A stretch of 64,000 nt of DNA, taken from contig JAGGNK010003335.1 of assembly GCA_017590115.1 (NCBI GenBank), positions 1,364,001 to 1,428,000 on the forward strand, in the 5' to 3' direction. The notes below the pieces were generated by a model. The model searched no databases and was not told the origin of the DNA. It worked only from the letters and a program-made list of their open reading frames with translations. Every line of letters starts with the position of its first letter. Position 1 is the first letter of the stretch. The stretch comes from Montifringilla adamsi (Eukaryota > Chordata > Aves > Passeriformes > Passeridae). Made by a program: the position numbers and the translations under genes. Positions 45,801 through 58,279 of the stretch are shown here, piece by piece.

Positions 45801-48800
45801 AGAGCTTCCCTGGATCAGGTCCAGCACTCACAGTGTACAGTTGTGTCAACAAATGCCAATAAACCACCACAGGGCCTTTGCAGTCACCAGGGTTACTCAG
45901 GCATTTGAAAATCCTTCAGAATTGAACTTCAGGAGAATTTTTCAGCTAAGTTCTTCCTTTTACGCCAAGTGGCTGGGCACTAATGCAGGGATTCACATCC
46001 AGCATCCCTTTGGCTGAGCAAACCCTAAATCACTTGTCCCACTGCCCAGGGCAATTGACCCACTCTGAAGGGACCTGCAGGCCTCCTGCTACATCCTGAG
46101 GGAATATTCAAATATAGTTTAGTGATTTCTCAACAAGTCACACTGGCTAAAGACATATCCCGGTCAAAAAAGCAAGAAAAAAACCTGAAATGTTTAATTA
46201 TCAGCATAAGTGAAGACAAACCCAACTTTCCTGCATGCACTTGTGTCACATACAAGTACTTAAAATTACAGAAATGCTGAACCAGGCCCTCAATAATGGA
46301 TGATTTTGCTCTTTTCACCTTTAACATTAGTTGAGGGAAAGGGAGTGATAGCTCTGAAGAATTATGTGGCACTTGCAAAATGATGTTTTGTGTCCCCTTC
46401 TGCCCTTTACAGTATTGCTAAACATTAGGAAAATTCTGAAGCTGCAGGTGTTGGAATACAGACTGTGTATTGGAACTCAGTGGAAATATACTTTCCACCA
46501 GACTTAAGTTGAACTGCATTTTTTAATAACTAAATTAACAAATTTCACTTACTAACTTGGCTCCTAGTTACAGAATTTATGCTAAAAAATACAAATAGTA
46601 TTTATGCTACACTAAATGGAAATCTTCATCTTGAAATGCCCTGTCTTTTGTAAGCCAGAATGTCCCTGTTCGGGTAAGTAAAATGAGCCTTGCAGACTCT
46701 TCTGGCAGGATGAAATCCAGGCTTCATGGGTATTTGAAAACTTAGACTAAAAGTGAATTCTCTAAATCCTTCCTTCCTTTTAAAACCCAAGGACAGCGTT
46801 ACAATACAGGGCTGCTGGAACATTTGAGCTTTCACTCTAATCTGCACTTCAGCTTTAAATGTCATGAATTAAAGTAATTAAGATTAATAGAATCCAGTTC
46901 TGAGCAAGACAAGGCGTGCAGTGAACTCTTGCTTGTATCTTTCATTGTACTGTGTAAGGGATATTAGGAGTACTGAAGGGATTCCCATGAAATAAATGTG
47001 TGTAGTTCTACTAACTACTATTTTTTGCTCCTTTTTGAGAGATGTTCTAAGCAGCACAAACTATTTTAGATAACAGAAATTACTGTGAAGGGCAGGATGT
47101 TAACAGATGTATTAAAACTGAAAGAATTGCTTTTGCAAACTGATTATTTTGCAGGGCAGTTTTTATATCTTTAAAAATACATATTTTTCTCTTTAGCAAG
47201 CTGCCGAATGTCTCTTAATGTGAGCTTTTTGCAGTGTCAAGGAGAAATTTGGGCAGGTAGAAGGTCTATTCATTGCTTGTTAGCCAGAATGTATCCCTTG
47301 CTGTGCATGGAAGAGTACAGGTTGTGGCAAATTAAATTTCTAGAAAACATCATGAGCGAAGAGATGACAGAAAAGTGCAGTGGTATTAAGCAGAAATTTT
47401 AGTTAATAATTGAAAAGTTGTTTATGAGACATTGTTGAGTGTTACCTCTGTGTGTGTTGCTGCAGTGTGGTTTTATCTGGTAGTTGATGCTGCTCTGGGA
47501 GGGCACTTGTGTGAAAGCACATTGAAACACATGTGAACTTAGGAGGCCCAGTGCTGTTAAGAAAATAAAAATAGTGCCTTGCACATCTTCTGGCTCCTGG
47601 AGGATTCAAAAATCCACTGGGTTTTTGAAAACATGGCTGCTTTCAAGTGGTAAAATGAGCAAAGATAGTTACAATCTTTTTTTTCCCCCACCAAGGGAGC
47701 ACACACAGCAGTTATTGTATTTTCAAGAGCAGCAGATTAAGATTTTCTGAGGAGTCTGAGAGTGTTTTCACAGAGGCATTATGGAAAGCATGTTTTACCA
47801 TGTGAGATTTATAATAACCCTCTAAGTGTTTGGTACGACGGGGGCCTGTTGGATTTCAACAGCAAACCGTGTCCGTGGCAGTGACAGGAGGGGGTGATGC
47901 TATCATGTCCAGAAGGCAGGGGTGACACTCAGTGTGGAGCTGGCTGAAGAGCTCTTGGGATCAGAGCAGTCACAACTTGCAATATCCATCCTGCCCAGGC
48001 AGCCCTGCCCACTGTGGGGTTCAGAGTCCCCAGGGACTGCTGCTCATCTCTCAGCCTGGGAGTAGATATGGGGCTCCACTGAGCTCAGAAGGCAAGGCCT
48101 CTTTTTATGACAACTTAACATTCATGCTCATTTGAACTCTTGAGAAAACAGCTTTTTGTTCTCAAGTGGAGCTGCAGTTCTTGCAAAATCTTCCCCATTA
48201 CATGAGGTACTAAAGGAAAGGAATTAAGAGAAGTAGTAAAGTCATGACGACGGAACAAATTGTTGGGCTCTGTTCTTGCTTTCCTCTCATCTTCAGGGTA
48301 TAACAGAGTCAATTTAAATGGAAAAGCGAGCACCTAGCAACTGTTGTGTGTGTTGAGAGGAAATTGTGTGCTTTCCAGCTGATGGTGCTTTCAGGAGTGG
48401 GGTGAACCTGTACCTTTGTGTTTGCAGTGAGCGCTGTGGGAGTGCCACGGCCTTGGCCAGGGAGCAGCCATGGAATTGTATTTCTGTGTGTTGGTGTTAC
48501 CTCATGCTGCCTTCATTCCAGGGCACAGAGATATTACAGGCAGGGAGGTTCTTTCAAGGCTCAGGTGGGTGTTTGAAATAAACTACTTTTCCAGTGTTCA
48601 GCTCACTCCTTGAATTACACTGGGACTTGAGATTTTCTGTCCTGTTGTCCTACTTTCCTGTAAGACTGCAATGATTCATCAGAAAAAAACCCATTTTGTT
48701 TTAACACAAAAGAGGTGTTGAATACATTAAGTATATGGAGGTGAATTTTTTTGCCTGGTATTTCTGTCTTGTGGGAACAGGTCAGAGCAAAATCTCTTCT

Positions 48801-51479
48801 TGGCATGGCAGAAGATTAGGCTGTGTTAGTAGCTGTATGTACTGAGTTGGACCCCTGAGTTATTTCAAAGTAAGCAATAGTTTCTAATTATTACAAGGGA
48901 CAGAAAACATTTGAGAAAATCAGTGTTGGATCCTGGGGAGCCAAGGCTCCAGTGGACTTTTCCTAGCTCTGTCAGTACTTTGGTTTGCTGCCAGTGGGAA
49001 TTCCGTGTCAACATTCATGATGTGTGAAAAATAATACCCATGAATGTTGCAAAGTTATCTTAATATTATTACAGTATTTAAATGCCTTACATTAGTTGCC
49101 TGGAAGTATTGTAATTATGATATTTTGATTTTTGCATGTCTGTACACTGAAGAAATCCCCCTTAGCAGGCACAGTCTAATTGTAAATAGCTCTGGAGGGC
49201 TGCAGAGAAAGTGGATGTGCAGTAGCAGGAGTGCCAATGTAATTATGTTTTGTTCTTCTGTGTGGTTACTCCTGGGGGAGAAGGAAGTTGGTGATTAAAG
49301 TGATTAGGTACCAATATTGTTGTGGTATTAGCTGGCACCTAGGCAGTGCTCAGAGCTGTCACTTCATAGTGGAGCTTTGTATATGATTTACTCAAGGTAG
49401 AAGTATTTAGAGTAATTAAGGGGAATAAGAGCTTAGCTCTTTAGGGGTAACAACTACAGAAGTAGCAATAGTAATGGTATTTTGAAACACATGGTGACAA
49501 TATGGCCCCCTTTATTTCTGCAAGGGTATAGTTAGAGCTCCTGGTAGTTTCTCAGCAACTCTGTTATTTCTCTAACTGACAGATCTTATGCAATCGAGTA
49601 CCTTATGCTTAACCTCTGGTTGTATTTCCCCTTATTTTTTCCTGACCTTGAGTAAATGATTGTCATTTTATGTTCCAGCCAAAGTCCTTGAAATGTTCCT
49701 CTCCAGAAAGGGACTCAATATCGCTGTGCTGTTCCCAGAAGATTGCTGGGTACTGCGAGGGTGGAAACCATTTGCTATTACTTAATGAAAAAATGTCCTC
49801 CATAAATCACCTCTTCAAGTGGAGCTCACAGTGAAACAGCATGAGTCTTTAGCACTGCCAGCACTCTAATAGACTTATATATCCTGGGTACTCATTATTT
49901 GCTGGTTGTTAATTATAGAGTGTGTTTAAGACAGGAAATCTGGTGTGCTTCTTAGGGAAAAAGCAGCATGTCCCATCCTACAGATGAGAGGGAGAGGGAG
50001 CAGGCAAAGGAGGGGAAGGAAATGTCTTTTAGTTTAATTTAAAGGAATGGACTGTGTATTTCACCTGCAGTGAAACCCATCTGATGTTTTAACGCATGTA
50101 ATTGTCTGCATGTTTTTACTTTTTACCCCTGAATGTAGAGGCTAGAGGATTTTAAGACCTCTAGAAAGGCTTTTGCTGGGGCAATTTGGGTGCATCTTTT
50201 GGAGATTTTGTCTGCTATTACGGTAACAAAACCCTTAGGGTAGATGTGTGAAGGATGTCCCTCAGGGGGGAAGCTGGAGCTTTAAGATCTTTACTCAGCT
50301 CCCTGCTTATTAGATCTGTTAATCTAATTAAGTGGTTTACTCTGACTTCACACAGGCATGAATCAGAAGCAATTCATCTCTGAAGTCAGTTGTGTGCAGT
50401 CATTATCCTGGTGGTGGGAAGATGAGGGCTAAACTCAGTGCCTGTGAGATCACCTCTCCTCTCTGCTCCAGGAGATCACATTCACATGTATGTCACTGGG
50501 TAAAGTGTATAAATAGCTTTACAGCAAGGATTGACAACTCAACTTTTCCTTCCTCCAGGCAACTCTTTTTACCATCTACTTTCTATTTCTGACTTTCTGG
50601 AAGGTTTAATTTTCTTCCTGTCAATGGCACAACTTCAACAGGGAGGCCAAAGGGCTCTTCCAGCAGAGGCACTCACTGCTGTTGGGGACTCCCTGTTCTG
50701 TCAGGGAGTGGCAGGTTTTGAACCCACTCCAACAGGAGACAATTTCTGATGCTCGTTGCCTGCTCTCCAAGCTGTCTTACAGAAGGAAAGCCCTTCTCCT
50801 TTGGCTGAAAGGCTGCTTCTCCTGCTTGAGAGGGAAGAATTGGAGGGTAAATGGAAAAGACAGGAAAGGTGGTGTTCACTTGGTCTTTGATTCCAGGCTT
50901 TGTCATTCATTTGTCACTCTTTACACTTGTTATCAATAACCATAACAAGCCACAGGTTACTTGCAAGTAAGCTCAGGTGTTCTTGGAAATAGTGAAATGT
51001 TTGGCTATTGGGGAATGGAAAACTTACTGCTCTGTTGGAGATGTTCTGTGTGAAACTGACATACCCATGGGAGCCAAGAAAATAATTGGAACAACAGAGG
51101 TTTCTCTTGATTTCTTGCTAGCTAATGATCCTCATTTGTCAGAATGTAGGAGGGAGAGACAGCATTCCTTTCCTCCGGAAAAATCTTTCTGTATCCTGAT
51201 TTCTGATAATGTGTACACACATTGTCCATTAAATCTAAAATTTTCTTCTGTACATTCCTGGCTCCTCTCAGATCTCATTGCACGTGGAAGGTGCTTAAAA
51301 CCCAACTTAATCATGCTGGAATAGTCTGCATCCTGTCCAACCCATGTGCTGTGCCTTGGAGCAGAAAGGAGCTGACATAAAACTGTCTCTGTGGCAGATT
51401 CTTGTCTTCCTGCAAGATGTGGGCTGTACAGAGTCCAGTGGCTGTATCAGACCAGGAAATCTGCAAAAGAATGGGTTAC
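42871..51479. other. Long non-coding stretch
   Basis: I find no gene, transposon or RNA. A 19-bp unit 'atagatttgatcaaga...' is tandemly duplicated at 44400-44437. A 125-codon hydrophobic frame on + (45160-45537) and an 89-codon frame on - (45189-45458) overlap and lack any family signal. A frame at 47208-47402 follows an acceptor-like 'tttttctctttag' at 47183-47195 but is unrecognised. Confidence 0.5.
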
Positions 51480-51770
51480 AACTGGAGTGCTAATTAACAC
51501 AGGGAGTTCCTTCATAGAGCGATATTATTGCACTATAGGCTTTAATAAGGCTAATTACATGTAATTTGTATCAATAACCTGTCAGGCTTGAAGACCAACA
51601 GTATTAGAGAACCTGTGTTAGGAGCCATTATTTCCTTGTGTGGATACTTGGCACCTTTGAAGACATAATTTTTTTGAGATAATGGATGTCATAAAGCCAT
51701 TATGTAATTTTTATTGATGTATAGATGTATATTTATATTTACAGTATACAAGCTTTATAATTTTGCAGAA
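51480..51770. promoter_or_regulatory. Candidate conserved block with palindromic homeodomain site
   Basis: 'gctaattaac', 'gcgatattattgcac', 'tttaataaggctaattac' and 'tatcaataacc' follow one another without repeats. A perfect 14-bp palindrome AATTACATGTAATT occupies 51553-51566. The density of TAAT/ATTA words together with an isolated CpG suggests an enhancer, but only comparison across species could show it. Confidence 0.3.
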
Positions 51771-51911
51771 GGTGAGTGATTTTCCAAAGTCTTTTTAGTA
51801 GGGACACTGGCATAGCTGGAGATCAAGACTTGTCTCCAACAGAAGTGGTGGAAGAAAACTTTTTCAATTATTAAGAACCTAACTAAAAAAAGAAAAAAAA
51901 AAGAAAAATAG

Positions 51912-52240
51912 CTATGGACTTACTGGAAAGAGTCCAGCGAAGGACCACAAAGAGAAGGAGCTGCAGATCTGACTTTAATGGAGAAGCTGAGAGCTGGGGC
52001 TGTTCATCCTGGTGGGCAGCAGGCCCTGAGGGAGGTTTTATCACTGTCTGTGTGTCTGTGAATACCCCAGATGGGTGGGGTTCTGATGAAGGGATCAGGC
52101 TCTTCTCAGTGGGTCCCAGTGCAATGGGCACGAATTGAAATACAGAAAATGAAACAATTTGGAAATTCAGTAACCCATTCTAGTTGGCCCTGCTTTCAGA
52201 AGGGAGATCCACATGAGGTTCCTTCCAAACTCTCCTGTGA
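51912..52240 (+). mobile_element. CR1 LINE, 3'-end fragment with internal deletion
   Basis: Recognisable CR1 wording appears in order: 'gagtccagcgaaggaccac', 'gagaagctgagagctggg', 'ggctgttcatcctgg', 'ggctcttctcagtggg', 'caatgggcacgaattgaaat', then 'ggccctgctttcagaaggg' and 'ggttccttccaaactctcc'. The stretch normally lying between the last two groups, about pairs such as 'cagagaggttgtgg', is missing, so the copy has an internal deletion. The element is a dead 5'-truncated copy in the 3' untranslated part of CR1; the 74-82 codon frames across it are not functional. It lies beside an A-rich run at about 51883-51909. Confidence 0.9.
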
Positions 52241-54803
52241 CTGAGATGGCTTGATCTGGTGATTGTCTATCAGTGCAAAGATACTTGGTAGTATTTTGAT
52301 TGTCTCTTTACATCTGCTTGTTTTTTTCACCTTTCAGTGCTGATTTTAGGCAGAAAAATACCAAGGTTGTGTTCTGACCTAAGACTGTAGCACCATGCTG
52401 CTAATCAGAGGTCATTCATGCCTCCTGCTCTGTAGGTTGCTTTTTCTTAAGAGCCCTTCTCTAAACATTTTTATTGCTTTCTAGCCTTGATGAAGAGAGG
52501 GAAGCTTAGCTTGACAGTTCAAGAATGGCAGTTCTGTATTCAGACAGGCACCAGCTGTATAACTGCTGCTGATTACCTAAGATTTCTGTAAAAAAAATAA
52601 ATCCCAATTTGTAGCAATTTTCTGTGACCTTTGCTTACTCTTCACCTCGGTGTTGGTTTCCAGATGCCTGGACTCAGGTCCAGTGGCTGAGCTGGAATGT
52701 GTCTATTGCCCCAATCAGCACCATTACCTTACCTTGTATAAATGAGGGCAGTGTTGGCTCATTTCAGTGGGCAGAGCCAGCTGGGCTGTTCCAGTGGGCT
52801 CTAATCTCTATGGGACTGCACTGGTGAGCAATGATGCTGCCAGTGGGAGAACAAACCTCACCCTGTGTCCATCCACCACGCTGAAATCACTGCAGGAATC
52901 ACTGCTTCCCTGTCCCACAGCCAAGTGCAGTGCTCCTGGCCAATTCCTGGAGGTCAGAACTGTCACACAGCGAGGTGGAAGCCTTGACAGAGCCCAGGGG
53001 AAGGATTCTTGATGCTGAATTTGGCACTGGGCTGTGCTGGCTTTGCTGTTTGTTAGTACCCGTGCAGTTGTGACGTCTGTGTGAGCTACTCAGACCTCTG
53101 CCTTTGCAGTGATCTCTTGTGGGGGTAGAAGGCAGTGCTCTGGACAAACATCCCTGTGCTGATGTGGGACACTGCAGTGGAGGCTGTCACACCTCCAGCT
53201 GTGGCCTCTGCAGTGTGTTACTGCCCAAGGTGGTGACAGCCCTGGGACAGGTGCTCGAGTGGCCGGGGCTGGCAGAGTCAGGGTTCACCCCACTCTGGAA
53301 AGCTGTGCCTACGGGCTGGCAATCCATCATCATCTCCTAAAGCAAACCTTCTGGCAGCATTTGTGGAGGGACTGTTTTTGGGGCCTGAGTTCCTGAAGGC
53401 ATGCTGGAGATAAGGAGACTGCAATAATCTGGTGGCAGCAAGGAATAAACTCTGTCCTCCAGTGAATGCAGAATTTGGAAAGACCAGACCAAGTTAGGAT
53501 TTGAAAATATGCTGCAGGGAGAGAAGATGGAGCAGAGCCTTGTGGCCTGCAAACCCTGCTGGAGAAAAATCTGGTGATTTGCACTGACTGTGGCTCTGTA
53601 CCTTCCCATCCTACCAACCAGAGCCACAGCAGATTCTCAGTAAATTGAAGGGTTTAGATGAAAATTACTTGGTTTTCAACTTATTTTTTGTCGACAAAAA
53701 TGGCATCTCTCTAAGGGTTTACATAGGTAACATAATCCATTTTCTTCTCAATAAAACAGATTTCAAAAGCTGTCTTGAAATGGGTTTGGATCCAGGCAGT
53801 GAAGTAGTTTGCTATCACCACAAGGAGGCTGAGGATCCTTCTGCTTTCTCATGTGCTTTGTATTGTCACAGCCTTTGGAGATTATCCAGAGCAGAGAGAG
53901 ACTGCTATGTCTGATGTGGCATATACTAATTCTCTGCAAAAAATAAATATTTGTCATGTTCTGGCAAACTCACAACAAGCACATAAGAAATATGCATTTT
54001 CTAACTGAAAACACACTGAACATCAGCTGATGTCCAGCAGGCTCGAGATCTTGTACTTTTAAATTTTCCTCAGAACAAAAACATACCATGAAAAATACTT
54101 TTTTTCTGTTTCCAAGTGAAGCAGAGATTAGAAGAAAAAAGCCCTATCTTTCTTTTTTTCCATAAACTCCTCCTGAAACATGCTTGAAGCACTGGAAAAA
54201 TTAGTAGGCATATGATAAATGGCGCACAAGCAGCTGATGCAGTAATCTTTGTGCCTTTCTAAAATAACTGTCTTAAGGGGAACTTTTATGTCATTATTTC
54301 TTAGCCACTCTGGTTATCAGAATGGCTCTGCACAGCAGCATAGATCATGCTTTTATTTTAATTAAACATATCTCAAAGAAGAGCTTGTAAAAACCTAGCT
54401 AGAAGTATTTTATAGGATTTAAACTTGAGGTCATTTTGTTCTATTCATCTCATTTGCATTCAGGGGTTTCTCCATGTTCTGTGAGCAGAAAGGTTGTGGG
54501 GCACAGGATGGGTAAGGAACATGGGTCATGCAAGGGGTCTGTTTCTACATCAGTAGAGTTCTTTGTAAGGTAGCTGCTGTATAACACTTATATCCTCTTT
54601 TGCAAGGGAGAAGCGGCCATTTATTTTAGGAATTTTACCCTTTCATTTCTTAAAGCAGGTTAATGCATTGTCTCAAACACCTTTGGTCTACAAGCTGTGT
54701 CTGTATTTTCCTTCATGACAGCCCCAGCCAGCCTCCTCAAACACTAAAGGATACAGTTTTGATTACGCTGAAACCTCAATATTTCTAGAATCAGCTTTTA
54801 ACA
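52241..54803. other. Non-coding stretch with a GC-richer patch
   Basis: About 52640-53340 is richer in G+C and carries overlapping frames on both strands (for example 53119-53340 on + and 52899-53147 on -), none recognised. The rest is A+T-rich with no feature I can support. Confidence 0.5.
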
Positions 54804-54971
54804 ATGTTTTCTGGTTTATTCCTTGGTAGCAAAGAGGCAGATGAAGAAAGTGCTCAGTTGCTAAGAATTATCCGGGAGACAGAGCTGAGTGCAGTAGTTT
54901 CAGTACAAGGTAATATTGAAGTAGATTGGCTCAATGGAGCTTTAGTGGAAGGAACATTCATAAAGAGCTGA
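54804..54971 (+). CDS. Weak candidate coding exon (54830-54909) within a 55-codon open frame
   Basis: An acceptor-like tract ending 'ttccttggtag' at 54819-54829 is followed by 80 bp that reads without stops and ends at a donor-like 'acaag/gtaata' (54905-54915). In the frame starting at 54831 the peptide begins KEADEESAQLLRIIRE and continues TELSAVVSVQ. It is acidic, helix-like and compositionally unlike the serine/leucine/cysteine noise of most frames nearby. The frame stays open through the donor to a stop at 54969-54971. I do not recognise the protein. It could be an internal exon of a large gene spanning the window, or chance. Confidence 0.2.
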   Translation: MFSGLFLGSKEADEESAQLLRIIRETELSAVVSVQGNIEVDWLNGALVEGTFIKS

Positions 54972-55983
54972 TCGAGAGAGTGTATTAAATGGACTGGTGT
55001 CAGGATTCATTTGTTATACTTACTAGGGATTTGCCTGCTTACTACACAAGTACCCTTTATTACTGTATTGAATTTAGACATCACCCACTCCTTGGCAAGA
55101 TAACTTTTTTTCCCTTTGTGTGTGCTCAGTTTACTTTTTATTCTCTTCCATCTGCTATCAAACCAACTGCTGATGTACTTTTTTATCAGTGTTGTGATAA
55201 AACAGCAGATCCACAAGGTATTTCAGTGTGGTGATTTCTGCGTGGTGTGTTGGTAGTTTGGCTGCCTCCCTTGCAGAAATCCAGGTAACATTTTACAGGA
55301 TCAGTGGCTGACATTTGTGACATGAATTTAGTAGGATAGGATCTTGTTAGTTGTATGATCTTTAGCAGAGTAACTTCATACAGACCTTATGCTAGCTTTT
55401 AAAACAGTTTTTGCAATAGACACCACAGGATTAATGCTGAGCTGTCTGCTTTCCATGAGTGATTTCTACATTCACTTAAATACAGAGAAGGATTCTTTCT
55501 TCAAACTACAGCACTGTGCAACCACTGCTGAACTTCAAACGGCTTTCTATGACAATGTTGAAGGCTGGGACATCACCAATTCTGTGTCCTTCAGGCAAAT
55601 AAATATATTTTATTTTATTTCTAAACTTGAAAGTTAAAAAATGCATATATGTTTTAAAAACATTTTGGGTGTATCTGTGTAGTGTATAAGACAAACAGAA
55701 ACACATATTTGTTTCACTACAACCACAGATATCCTTCTAACCCATATTATTTTAGTTGCTTAGTATTATAAAATGTGAAATAAATCTTAAAAAACCTGAA
55801 TGTTTCATATGCATGAAACCTGATCACGGTGTGTATGGTTCAGGAATCTAAATTCTGGATAACTCAGGGGTTCCAGTATATGAGAGCTGATTTTTTTTCC
55901 ACAAATGGAGTTATATTTATTCTGAAATCTTACAGTAATGTGGTATGATTATTCTTGATTTTTAAAATCTTCTCCAGTGATAA
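54972..55983. other. Non-coding stretch between the candidate exon and a CR1 piece
   Basis: Frames of 69-82 codons (54989-55234, 55389-55637) are unrecognised and lack splice support. The sequence is A+T-rich. Confidence 0.5.
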
Positions 55984-56104
55984 GTGTTCAAGAACTGGCT
56001 GGATGTGGCACTTAGTGCCCTGTTCTAGTTCACTGGTGATCACTCAAAGCTTGGACTTGATGAACTCTGAGGTCTTTTCCAGCCTAAATGCTTCTGTGAT
56101 TCTG
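55984..56104 (+). mobile_element. CR1 LINE 3'-end fragment
   Basis: 'gtgttcaagaactggctgga', 'tgtggcacttagtgccctg', 'gcttggacttgatgaac', 'tgaggtcttttccagcctaa' and the tail 'gcttctgtgattctg' follow the standard end of CR1 in the sense orientation. The copy is about 120 bp, severely 5'-truncated and non-coding. It falls inside a 148-codon frame at 55955-56401, which is thereby discredited. Confidence 0.9.
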
Positions 56105-57039
56105 AATTTGAATACTTATAACAAGTGTAGGCTTAGATCTGCAAATGTATTAATTTTCCTAAATAATGGTTGCATCTTCATGAAGGGTAGCTGTTCCATG
56201 TTTATTTTGAGTGTTGTAGCTGTTCTAGAGCTTCTGCCACTTACAAATCAAATAGGGTCTGTGATGGCATTTGAAATATATCAAGTTTGTATATGCAATC
56301 TAGCAGTTAATAGGATATTTATGTATGACCACACATGCAGGTATGTCACAGGTGGAGGGGAGAATGTGGGAGCCAGCATCACCAAGCTAATCCAATCCTG
56401 ACCTGCATTTCAATACTCTTGTCACCACCTAACAATGCTGTGCCACACCATGGAGGGCTCCTGTTACTGAGTTTTGGTGCTCTGGGGGCATCTTGTGGGT
56501 CAGCAGGAGGTTCTGTGTTTGTGGTGTCATTTATGCTGCTGCTGAGGGCTTTGTTCAGCACTGCTCACTGCAGAGCCAGCCATGCTCCCCTTCAGCCTGG
56601 CTGCAGTAGCAGCAGGGCTGATGATTCCAGAAAGCTGGAATTGCTCCAGCCCAAGGTAAGAGAACACCTGGGTGTGACATTCAGCAGAGCCACCTCTTCC
56701 CATGTGAGGAGAAGCATGGCTGTGCTGAAGATGTCTGAAAGAATTCACATTGCTGTTACCTGCAATATATCCAGGATATATTGTTCCACTGGCTACTGGG
56801 GTTTTACCACCTTCTAACTAATCTGTATGAAAAGGGATTGAAAATGCAAATAGCTTCAGATAGCTCAAGTTGAAAGAGCAGGGAGTTTTTCTGAGCCATT
56901 AATACTGTTCTGGGTAGAGGCTTATCTGGCACTGGGTTAATAATGCACATCACAACACTCCCAGCGCCTTGCAGCTCCTTTGGCTCCTGTTAGCAGCACA
57001 GCTGGACTCCTACACTGCTTTTACCTTGTTTAAAAAAGA
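56105..57039. other. Non-coding stretch, nothing assigned
   Basis: A 160-codon frame on + (56335-56817) overlaps minus-strand frames in the GC-richer patch at 56430-56720 and has no recognisable domain. An octamer-type word 'atgcaaat' lies at about 56844-56851. Confidence 0.5.
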
Positions 57040-57260
57040 AATCTAATTGGTCATTAAACTGCATTAGCATCTGTAATGAGCCCATCATCCCTTCTCAGCT
57101 TTTTTCCTTGCCTGTCTTCGAGAAGCCTCTGTCGGCCTGTTTGATGCGAGCGTTAGCAACGCAGCAGTGTAGTTAAATGCAAAATTTTGTTCTAAGAAAT
57201 GCCATGATACAATTTTAATTAATCTTGTTGTTTATTCTGATCCCTCAAGAGAAAATGAAT
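57040..57260. promoter_or_regulatory. Candidate conserved block with clustered homeodomain words and CpGs
   Basis: 'ctaattggtcattaaactg', 'cattagcatctgtaatgag' and 'cgagcgttagcaacgcag' lie within 120 bp. Five CpGs occur at 57118-57162 in a setting almost free of them. The sequence then runs into 'ttttaattaatcttgttg'. No repeats or open frames cover it. The texture is typical of vertebrate developmental enhancers; conservation is untested. Confidence 0.35.
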
Positions 57261-58279
57261 CCTTTCTCTGCAGTATTTACTAGTGTATGGATTTATTTGA
57301 AGTTCCAGTGCTTCTGTGTTAAAATGAATAATTTTTTACTTACTACAGTAAAACACGTAGATGTGATATAAAGACAGTTATATATCAGTCTTCCTGTTCA
57401 GAACCTTTCTACAACTTGAATATTAAACTTTTTCTTACTTATTTCAATATAACCTCATCTTTCTTTTCTGTCATTACCTGATTTCATGTGAAAATTTCTT
57501 CATGTGGTTCTCTTTTTCTTAATTCATTAGATTTGGCATGGTTGTTTATTGTATCATCTTGGCATCTGGCTAGTGTAGCTCCTTTGACACAAACAATGTG
57601 CTCCAACAAACCCTTATAAAATTAACCCTTTTGATCTAAGCAGACAGGTGCAGGTACAGCATGACTGTAATACTTTGTCTGTAAAACTCATCTAGCAAAA
57701 GTAAAGCTTTTTTGTGCTCTCTTGTTAACCCGTTTCCATCCAGTGGAACATATAACAGCATTTTCAAAGCATTTTTAGAGTTCATTATTTACACCTTCTA
57801 GTACATGTAGAAGATTACATCTGCTGTCAAAAGCAGTGCCTCTTAACTGGAGGGAAAAAAACCCAAACTAAAAAGAGATCTGCAAAGCTGCAATATAAAT
57901 AAAGCATTTCAGTCTTGTTTGGAAAGTTGTAAATCCCTGTACTATAACAAATGTTTTAGGGGAAGTTATAAATCCCTATGCAATTGAAATATATTAGAAG
58001 TATCTTTATCCTATGGTCGGAGCACAGAAAGTTCTGCATGTTTTTGTCTGTGGTTTTTAGGTTGATTAGGTTGGGTTTTTTTTTACTTTCTCTGTCACAT
58101 CGTTGGGGTTTTTAAAATTTTTTATCTGTGAATTTTATCATTATTATCCTGCCCAGTGAGGGGTTGGGGGTTTTCCTTAATGATTTACAGCTGTTCTGTG
58201 TGAGAAGGGACAGACATGCAAACTAAATATACAAAAGATATCTTTTTTAAAACAAAACGCCAAGAAGTGTTAGAGCCCT
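57261..58279. other. A+T-rich non-coding stretch
   Basis: No frame of 60 codons is present and no repeat family is recognised. T-rich runs occur at about 58077-58084 and 58110-58120. Confidence 0.55.

Noticed and set aside
47183..47402. Acceptor-like 'tttttctctttag' and 64-codon frame
   Set aside because: No recognisable protein, and only one of three frames is open, which is common by chance at this length.
55955..56401. 148-codon + frame
   Set aside because: It begins over a CR1 3' untranslated fragment, so most of its start region is dead transposon sequence.
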